From the NCBI GenBank assembly GCA_028707745.1, contig JAQWAJ010000015.1, positions 1 to 12,774 on the forward strand: DNA of 12,774 nt, in the 5' to 3' direction. The notes beneath the pieces are model-generated. The model did no database searches. It had not been told where the DNA came from and saw only the letters and a list, made by a program, of their open reading frames with translations. The stretch is from Bacteroidales bacterium (GTDB lineage: Bacteria; Bacteroidota; Bacteroidia; Bacteroidales; UBA12481). Every line of letters starts with the position of its first letter. The stretch's first letter is position 1. The position numbers and the translations under genes were made by a program. Positions 8,015 through 12,774 of the stretch are shown piece after piece.

Positions 8015-9145
8015 ATGAAACGTACGTTCATCATTACCGCGATTTTAGTCCTGTTATCCACTTTTACATTTGGGCAAAATATCCGCAGTGAATTTAAAAA
8101 TGAACTCATCCCTTCTTCCGCTCAAAAGCTGGATAGTGTCATTACCAAAAACTATTCCGAGGATGGGTTATTCATTTATAAATATGACTATGTTTATCAT
8201 CCAACTACCGGAGACATGGTGGTCCAAACACATTCTGATTGGAACGGGGTTTTCTGGGAACCTGATACTAAAGGAGTATTCACCTATGACGGTTTTCACA
8301 ATTTAATACAAATAGATTATTATGAAGGTGATGCCCTGAACTTCGAATATGAGGTATCTGTAAGATTTGAAAACACCCATAATGTTTTCGGCGAATTAGT
8401 CCAAATACTTCAATACCAAAGGTGGGAACCATTAAACATGGAAAAACTGACTGGGAAACTGGAATATTCCTACTCTCTTGATGGCAAGCTTGAAAAGCTG
8501 GTCCTTTATTCATGGGATTATTTAGAGGATACCGATGAAAAAGGGTGGGAACCCTTGAGCGAAAGGAATTACACGTATGATCTCCACGGTAACATGACAC
8601 AATTGATATACCGCGATGGTGATCATTACCAAGATTATGAAAAACGGAAGTACGTTTATGATGCCAATGATAACCTCATACAGGAAATGGTTTATGGGCA
8701 GGATGAAAATGGTAATGACTTCCTTGCCGGTGTAATTAATTTTACTTACGATAATTCATATTCCGATATCATTCATCCATATTGCTTTTATTATGAAGAA
8801 GACCTCTTATATAATCACATGCTGATTAAGATGGATTGTGAAGGTGATAGCGCTACTTTTTATTATTCAGAGCAAAAAGCAAACTCTGTCGTAGTAAACA
8901 GTTTAGTCCCGGTAACGGTTTATCCAAATCCTGCTTCAGATTACATTCATGTTGATGCCAGCTTCGCTGACAATGATGGCATAGCACTAAAAATATTTAC
9001 AGGTAATGGGGTGATGGTGAGGTCGGAGATGCTGAAACAGCGTAATTCAAGAATAAATATTGAAGATTTAAGTAACGGGATTTATCTGCTTGAAATTAAA
9101 TCCCCGGAATGGGTTAAAAAGCAAAAGTTGATCATTAACAGATAA
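8015..9145 (+). CDS. Secreted YD-repeat-like protein with T9SS type A sorting tail
   Basis: A 376-residue protein. The ATG at 8015 is chosen because it begins directly at a signal peptide (MKRTFIITAILVLLSTFTFGQ); the frame runs upstream to 7943, but the extra residues have no export character. Residues ~60-290 contain tandem beta-hairpin units with the pattern (F/Y)-x-Y-D-x-x-x-N-L-x-x-x-x-Y, seen as FTYDGFHNLIQIDYY, YTYDLHGNMTQLIYRDG and YVYDANDNLIQEMVYG. These recall YD/RHS repeats in a short form common in Bacteroidota surface proteins. The C-terminus is a type A T9SS sorting domain (VYPNPASDYIHVDASF...LSNGIYLLEIKSPEWVKKQKLIINR). It is therefore exported through the outer membrane and anchored or released after tail removal. 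The function of such short YD-repeat proteins is not known. It appears monocistronic. Confidence 0.85.
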   Translation: MKRTFIITAILVLLSTFTFGQNIRSEFKNELIPSSAQKLDSVITKNYSEDGLFIYKYDYVYHPTTGDMVVQTHSDWNGVFWEPDTKGVFTYDGFHNLIQIDYYEGDALNFEYEVSVRFENTHNVFGELVQILQYQRWEPLNMEKLTGKLEYSYSLDGKLEKLVLYSWDYLEDTDEKGWEPLSERNYTYDLHGNMTQLIYRDGDHYQDYEKRKYVYDANDNLIQEMVYGQDENGNDFLAGVINFTYDNSYSDIIHPYCFYYEEDLLYNHMLIKMDCEGDSATFYYSEQKANSVVVNSLVPVTVYPNPASDYIHVDASFADNDGIALKIFTGNGVMVRSEMLKQRNSRINIEDLSNGIYLLEIKSPEWVKKQKLIINR

Positions 9146-9606
9146 TTGCAATGAAAAACTGCAAGTGGAAGTTGAAAAGCTGGCAAGCATGAGCAACTGT
9201 TATTTTGGATTGCAGGGCTCTATCTATTCACAATCCTCGCTTTTTCTTCGGATTTATTAGGAGAAATATCAATTTTGATCCCACTACGGGGTTTGTGAAT
9301 TTCATACTTGCTATTTGGTTGCGCTCAATAAAAATAAGCCAGGTTGAACAACATCGGATTAAAATCGCCGACAAGCTGATTCCGATCGGGGATACTTACA
9401 AATGCCCAAAAGCACATGGGGAAGCTGCCATTAAACAGATGACCAGCTGGATTGCTTTATTGCTGAGTCCAACACGCATTGAAGCAAGAACCGCCTTGCC
9501 ATCAGCTGCCCTTCTATCTATGATTTTCATTCGCGACGGAGCGATAGCGATGCTACCAGAAAATTTCGTTACATATGCTGATACCAAACCTTTTAGCCAA
9601 AAACCA

Positions 9607-9845
9607 ATGCGATCAAAAATCAGATTTTTTATGTTGCGGCAGCTTTTGCCCTGTTGTTTAGTTCAGCTGGTTGCGAAGGATATGACACCGAGGATATCAA
9701 TGTTGTTTTTACACTGAGCAAGGGTTCATGCATTCAAACCCACATGTGGGTGGACGACGAAAAAATAGGTGCAGGTAACAAGGTGCCTCCGGATTCAAGC
9801 CGTGTTGTCACCAAATCAGTATCGGTAACTGCATTTTACGATGGA
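9607..9845 (+). pseudogene. Remnant of a small lipoprotein gene
   Basis: The frame that includes 9612-9845 reads IKNQIFYVAAAFALLFSSAG followed by C, a textbook lipoprotein signal peptide with lipobox SSAGC (Cys codon about 9669-9671). A plausible mature part follows (EGYDTEDINVVFTLSKGSCI, then HMWVDDEKIGAGNKVPPDSS). No start codon exists in this frame: it is closed upstream by TAG at 9594-9596. The ATG at 9607-9609 is in the neighbouring frame, separated from the signal peptide by two bases, so loss of one base just after the ATG explains the break. After about residue FYDG the translation stops looking like protein, so the 3' part seems replaced as well. The original role is unknown. Confidence 0.6.
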
Positions 9846-9965
9846 TCTCACCTCTCTTGTACCGTGCATGAGTATTCGTGCGAAAAATTCCGAAACGCAC
9901 ATACAGCCTCAGGTCGTTGTAAATTGGCTCGTTGTGAACAGGGTGTTGATGTTCGTCGAGCGGGT

Positions 9966-10000
9966 AGATTCCTCACTCCACGTCGTTTCGTTCGGAATCT
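9966..10000. repeat. Short inverted repeat of dispersed-repeat type
   Basis: AGATTCC (9966-9972) and GGAATCT (9994-10000) are perfect 7-bp inverted arms around a 21-bp centre. The text around them, with TCCTCACTCC on one side and TCGTTCGGAATC on the other, resembles short intergenic repeats that recur in many Bacteroidota and other genomes and yield arginine-rich spurious translations. One copy only is present in the window, so its repeat nature is inferred. Confidence 0.35.
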
Positions 10001-10096
10001 GTGTAAATTGTCTGCAGTAAGGATTGTTTTATCCAATATCAGTATCTTGCGATTGTGATAAAAACTCAAGAGAAAAAGCTTTTAAAGTAATCTATC

Positions 10097-11317
10097 ATGA
10101 ATACCTTTGAAACTATTCTTAAAGCCTGTGATACAAGCAGTAGCCTCTCAAAAACCGTCATTGACGAATTTCTGATATACTATGCTGCCGTCCAATACAA
10201 ACTTGACCGTGCCATGACTGAAGCTTTTTCAGCTTACAGGCATGTAACAAATGAGTTTGAAAAGGAGTGGGTTAACAGGTTAAAGACTCAGTATCTGGCC
10301 CATCAAATCTTTAAGTCTGGCGGTCTGATCAGGAAAATGCTCCCTCATGCAGAATTGAAGAAGTTAAGCCCGACCGAAATGGATTTTCTCGAACAGAATG
10401 CCAGGCAGCCCTGGCGGTTTTGCTTTAGCATGATTATCGAAAATCCTGCACCTGATTTCTTCGAGATGGAAGATATTCTCACAGGAGAACAATTCCTGCT
10501 GTATTCCCGAGGAACCTCGGATATCCTCAGAAACCAGCCAACAGCTCTCTGGTTCAACCTGATCGCCTTTAATGGCGCCTGTTGGCAAACCTTTGGCCCA
10601 ATTGAGGCATACAAGAGCTTCGAACCGGACGACATCTTTTTTTTCGCAACTGAGCTTGACAGGAGAATTGAAACGGAAGAAGACATCGCCCGAAACATCG
10701 AAAAGAATCCCCTGCCCTATATGATGTTATTGTCTGGGGCAAATATTCCGATTACGGTCCATAAACAAGACCAGATGGTCATGACTTATTCTGAATACCC
10801 TGTGGAAAAGTTTGATACACTTGCGCTAAAAAAAAGCTTCACCTCGGAATTTAGTCATGGAGTTTACCGGCTATCGCTGAAGAGATGGAGCGGGCATCCG
10901 CATTTCGCCCAGATTTATTATGACGAGGCTAAAAAAATTGTTCTGCTTACCGCTTCAACCGATCGCGGATTTCTGACATTGGTGAACGCCATCAACTCAT
11001 TCGGTTTCGAGTTTTCTGAAGAGCCTGACGTACGTGTAAATATGTCCATGCTGATCACATCAGAAAAGATCCTCAGGAAAAAGATCAGATTGAATGAATA
11101 CGATAACCTGTTTCAGGTCGAAAGTTCACCAAAGGACAAAAAAATGATGGATAATCTGAATACCTTTATGAGTCTGATACTCCCGGATATCAACGCGGGC
11201 GTCACAACAAATATTGAAAAATATGCAGCCATAGCCGGATTGGATGTCGAATCGGCCAGAGATTTGGTGAAAAATCTATTGAAAAAATTCGATAAGCTCG
11301 ACCGGCGGAAGGGCTAG
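10097..11317 (+). CDS. Unidentified 406-residue cytoplasmic protein
   Basis: A clean 406-residue frame starting MNTFETILKACDTSSSLSKT, with no signal peptide or membrane helix. The N-terminal ~100 residues look helical and charged. A mixed beta region follows with a distinctive block (RFCFSMIIENPAPDFFEMED, ILTGEQFLLYSRGTSDIL and LWFNLIAFNGACWQTFGPIE, around residues 108-175). The region ~235-320 has alternating strands (YRLSLKRWSGHPHFAQIYYD, KKIVLLTASTDRGFLTLVNA). The C-terminal end, AIAGLDVESARDLVKNLLKK (about 378-397), has a winged-helix or UBA-like look. I do not recognise a named family. It resembles cytosolic Bacteroidota proteins of unknown function. It stands alone, with a degraded region upstream and the AbiE-like locus 190 bp downstream. 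No exact TAnnTTTG promoter is seen upstream. Confidence 0.8.
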   Translation: MNTFETILKACDTSSSLSKTVIDEFLIYYAAVQYKLDRAMTEAFSAYRHVTNEFEKEWVNRLKTQYLAHQIFKSGGLIRKMLPHAELKKLSPTEMDFLEQNARQPWRFCFSMIIENPAPDFFEMEDILTGEQFLLYSRGTSDILRNQPTALWFNLIAFNGACWQTFGPIEAYKSFEPDDIFFFATELDRRIETEEDIARNIEKNPLPYMMLLSGANIPITVHKQDQMVMTYSEYPVEKFDTLALKKSFTSEFSHGVYRLSLKRWSGHPHFAQIYYDEAKKIVLLTASTDRGFLTLVNAINSFGFEFSEEPDVRVNMSMLITSEKILRKKIRLNEYDNLFQVESSPKDKKMMDNLNTFMSLILPDINAGVTTNIEKYAAIAGLDVESARDLVKNLLKKFDKLDRRKG

Positions 11318-11438
11318 CTGTTCCTCCTGAAACCTAACATTTGACAATTTTAACACGTTATTGTCTTTTGTTTGATTTCAATTTCCGCCGAGGACTGGAG
11401 AATAATTCGGGTTTTGTGACACGACTGCTTATATTAGG

Positions 11439-11483
11439 ATGTCACATTTGCCAACAAACTTGTTTTATTGGCAAATGTGACAT
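11439..11483. promoter_or_regulatory. Putative AbiEi operator: 16-bp perfect inverted repeat
   Basis: ATGTCACATTTGCCAA (11439-11454) and its exact reverse complement TTGGCAAATGTGACAT (11468-11483) flank a 13-bp spacer, 27 bp upstream of the antitoxin ATG. Characterised AbiEi antitoxins repress their own operon by binding paired inverted repeats at the promoter, so an operator role fits. The element could also fold as a long hairpin in RNA. A candidate promoter lies across its right half: a -33-like CTTG (11459-11462) and a -7-like TATCTTCG (11483-11490, one mismatch to TAnnTTTG), 20 nt apart. Confidence 0.65.
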
Positions 11484-11510
11484 ATCTTCGCCATGGATTG
11501 AAATACATTG

Positions 11511-11807
11511 ATGAAAACAAAAACAAACGATCTTGCAGCTGCCTTAAAAAACAGACCAACCATAACAACTAAGGAACTGGTTGAATTATACCATAATGAA
11601 AACAACCAGGCTGATAGTGCCAGCATTCGGAAGTGGATATCCCGGTTGAAAATGGCTGGCCAATTAGCCACTATCAGGAAGGGCCTATATGCGGTATCTA
11701 AAAAACCAGTGTACAGTCCAAGGAGTGATGAATTTATTGAATCCCTGATTAATACATTCAAAGCAAATTATCCCGAAATCAAAGCTTGTTGCTGGTCATC
11801 CGGCTGA
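11511..11807 (+). pseudogene. AbiEi-like type IV antitoxin, N-terminal half, ended by in-frame TGA
   Basis: 98 residues from ATG 11511 to TGA 11805-11807. It contains the winged helix-turn-helix typical of AbiEi antitoxins: TITTKELVELYHNE (about 17-30) and SIRKWISRLKMAGQLATIRK with GLYAV (about 38-62). Related proteins continue with W-L-N-x-F-M-I-H-Q-P after this point. Here the codon at the W position is TGA, and the following codons in the same frame read L-N-S-F-M-I-H-Q-P. So this and the frame at 11820-12260 are one gene of about 249 codons split by a single nonsense change (TGG to TGA). Repression of the promoter might survive in the fragment because the DNA-binding domain is intact. Confidence 0.8.
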
Positions 11808-11819
11808 CTGAATTCATTC

Positions 11820-12260
11820 ATGATTCATCAACCAGCCCGGTATTTTTATCTCTTCGAGACAGAACCCGACATGGTCGAAACTGTATTTAACCTGTTTAAG
11901 GACAGCAAGCAAAATGTCTGGCTCAACCCGGATGGAAATACCATGCAGCTTTATGTGCTGGATTCATTGGATCCTATTATTGTAAAACCATTGGTATCCA
12001 GAGCCCCACTAATTAAAACTGGTACAACAATGCTGCCAACTCTTGAAAAGATACTAGTAGATGCCTGGACGGAGAAAAAAATATTCAATTTCATACAGGG
12101 TGAGGAATTGGTAAACATCTTTGATTTCGCCTTTGCCCACTATGCTCTAAGCTATTCCCGCCTGATCGGGTATGCCCGAAGAAGAGGCACCGATCAGGAA
12201 ATCGATCAGTTTGTCAGGAAAACAGTTCAACCCCAAAACAGAACCTTTTTAAATGATTAG
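11820..12260 (+). pseudogene. AbiEi-like type IV antitoxin, C-terminal half
   Basis: This frame is in phase with the N-terminal half and begins at an ATG that is only an internal methionine (MIHQPARYFYLFETEPDMVE). The 146 residues include the conserved-looking stretch VKPLVSRAPLIKTGTTMLPT, then LEKILVDAWTEKK and a helical end (FDFAFAHYALSYSRLIGYAR). It corresponds to the C-terminal antitoxin domain of AbiEi-like proteins of Bacteroidota, possibly the group labelled DUF6577. There is no Shine-Dalgarno before 11820, so separate translation is doubtful; UGA readthrough is an alternative. Its TAG stop overlaps the toxin start by 8 nt (ATGATTAG), the usual translational coupling in AbiE operons. 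Confidence 0.75.
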
Positions 12261-12591
12261 AACCGAAACTTTCACCCCTGAATGGATTAACTCGTTCAGG
12301 CGGCAGGAACAATACCGTCGGGTGAATCCGGCACTTTTTGAAAAGATGGTTTACGCTTTTGCTCTGCTCGAATCTCTCGCCAAAACTGATTTTGATTTCA
12401 TCTTCAAAGGTGGAACATCAATAATCTTAATGCCGGGTTCAACCAACAGCCGCAGTATCCTGGCCAGCATGAACCAGATGCGGTATGAGATTGACAACCA
12501 CCTGTCGATGCCCGAAACCATTGGTGAAATCAAACTTGACAAGATTGAGGACATCGAGTTCGATACCATCATCAGAACAGGTAAAAACTAA
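12253..12591 (+). CDS. Truncated AbiEii-like nucleotidyltransferase toxin, probable chimeric remnant
   Basis: 112 residues against roughly 250-300 for AbiEii toxins. Residues 1-60 match the family start: an N-terminal segment, RVNPALFEKMVYAFALLESL, then DFIFKGGTSIILM with the GGTS nucleotide-binding motif at 53-56. The paired aspartates (D-x-D) expected about 12-16 residues after GGTS are absent. Instead the sequence changes to STNSRSILASMNQMRYEIDN followed by an acidic tail. The SRSILASMNQM piece resembles the C-terminal NRS-x-L-G-x-MN motif of small DUF6933-type proteins. The simplest reading is a deletion that joined the toxin's 5' end to the 3' end of another gene. No nucleotidyltransferase activity would be expected. 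Start is secure from the overlap with the antitoxin stop. Confidence 0.7.
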   Translation: MIRTETFTPEWINSFRRQEQYRRVNPALFEKMVYAFALLESLAKTDFDFIFKGGTSIILMPGSTNSRSILASMNQMRYEIDNHLSMPETIGEIKLDKIEDIEFDTIIRTGKN

Positions 12592-12688
12592 TGGAAATTA
12601 CCACTCCATCGAGGATTCTGAACGGACTCATGGAAAAATAATGATAAAACGAATAACCAGCTGGCAAAGTGTTTTGGTCAATTTGTAA
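12590..12688 (+). pseudogene. Possible transposase fragment (ISAs1-like)
   Basis: In the frame ending at TAA 12686-12688 the translation reads NGNYHSIEDSERTHGKIMIK and then RITSWQSVLVNL. The E-x-x-H-G-(K/R)-I-x-x-(K/R)-R pattern recalls the segment containing the last catalytic glutamate of ISAs1-family transposases (usual form D/E-x-x-HGRIE-x-RR). Only about 20 residues can be compared, and no terminal inverted repeats are seen. It is at best a scrap left by an old insertion. Confidence 0.25.
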
Positions 12689-12729
12689 TATTTTTGGAAA
12701 ATTGCGGTTTACATTTTGTATATTTATTG

Positions 12730-12737
12730 TAAGTTTG
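12730..12737 (+). promoter_or_regulatory. Candidate Bacteroidota -7 element for the gene entering at 12760
   Basis: TAAGTTTG is an exact match to TAnnTTTG, 22 nt upstream of an ATG at 12760. A TTG at 12702-12704 is 25 nt upstream, a little too far for a good -33 box. A second TAnnTTTG match, TATTTTTG, lies at 12689-12696. Confidence 0.35.
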
Positions 12738-12759
12738 TCAACTCAATTTTCAATCCCTT

Positions 12760-12774
12760 ATGAACGAAATATTC
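12760..12774 (+). CDS. Start of an unidentified gene, first five codons
   Basis: ATG at 12760 opens a frame (MNEIF) that runs off the window. Support is only positional: it follows a 70-bp AT-rich stretch with a good -7 element and no competing frame. Nothing can be said about its product. Confidence 0.3.

Larger units (their letters stand above)
9146..10096. other. Gene-poor segment of about 950 bp with gene remains
   Basis: No intact gene with a convincing start, codon pattern and recognisable protein was found. The first ~450 bp hold an open plus frame (to 9717) with only a TTG start and no family resemblance. From about 9600 a lipoprotein reading frame appears without a usable start codon. 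It merges after about 9843 into sequence with a small inverted repeat and arginine- and cysteine-rich translations in every frame, unlike real protein. The last 40 bp are the leader of the next gene. Confidence 0.55.

Noticed and set aside
9205..9717. 170-codon plus-strand ORF in the gene-poor region
   Set aside because: It starts at TTG, has no recognisable motif or signal, and overlaps the lipoprotein frame in another phase; its 3' part is a frameshifted reading of that signal peptide. Likely spurious.
9654..10058. 134-codon ORF starting at an internal TTG
   Set aside because: The TTG lies inside the lipoprotein signal peptide and the second half of the translation is not protein-like; treated as a pseudogene instead.
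1..12774. tRNA genes, rRNA genes, CRISPR arrays, riboswitches
   Set aside because: No T-loop-like GGTTCGANTCC element, no rRNA sequence, no regularly spaced repeats and no known riboswitch core were recognised on either strand by reading.

Overview
The window comes from a member of the Bacteroidota. The main evidence is two secreted proteins (ending at 5452 and 9145, + strand) that finish in a type A sorting tail of the type IX secretion system (YPNP...GIYLLKI/GIYLLEI). Supporting evidence is a protein built from ELWxxDGTxxGT repeats, genes mostly without Shine-Dalgarno sites, and a few matches to the Bacteroidota -7 promoter element TAnnTTTG. No rRNA, tRNA, CRISPR array or complete insertion sequence was seen.

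Layout. 1-111 (-) is the 5' end of an unidentified gene. 202-2385 (-) is a secreted MGH1/GH63-like glycoside hydrolase. It is divergent from a ~987-residue secreted ELWxxDGT-repeat protein (2492-5452, +). That gene converges on an intact HipB/HipA-type toxin-antitoxin operon (5473-7115, -), which has a perfect 7-bp inverted repeat over the hipB start codon. 7116-8014 is a degraded stretch with one doubtful small ORF and a relic of an AbiEi-like antitoxin gene. 8015-9145 (+) is a second T9SS-exported protein, with YD-like repeats. 9146-10096 has no convincing intact gene but holds the remains of a lipoprotein gene and a small repeat-like segment. 10097-11317 (+) is an unidentified 406-residue cytoplasmic protein. 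11439-12591 (+) is an AbiE-like type IV toxin-antitoxin locus with a striking 16-bp perfect inverted repeat as putative operator. The antitoxin frame is split by one in-frame TGA, and the toxin frame keeps only its first ~60 residues before running into unrelated sequence. After a short transposase-like scrap, a new gene begins at 12760 and leaves the window.

How it fits together. The left half is ordinary Bacteroidota surface biology: a periplasmic or secreted glycosidase and T9SS-exported proteins. From about 5.5 kb rightward it reads as an accessory zone of toxin-antitoxin modules in different states: an apparently functional HipBA pair, an AbiE pair with both genes damaged, and an older internally deleted AbiEi copy 3.7 kb away. 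I do not see a clearly new biological system. The most informative features are the mutational record of AbiE decay, the two operator-like palindromes, and the unknown 406-residue protein.
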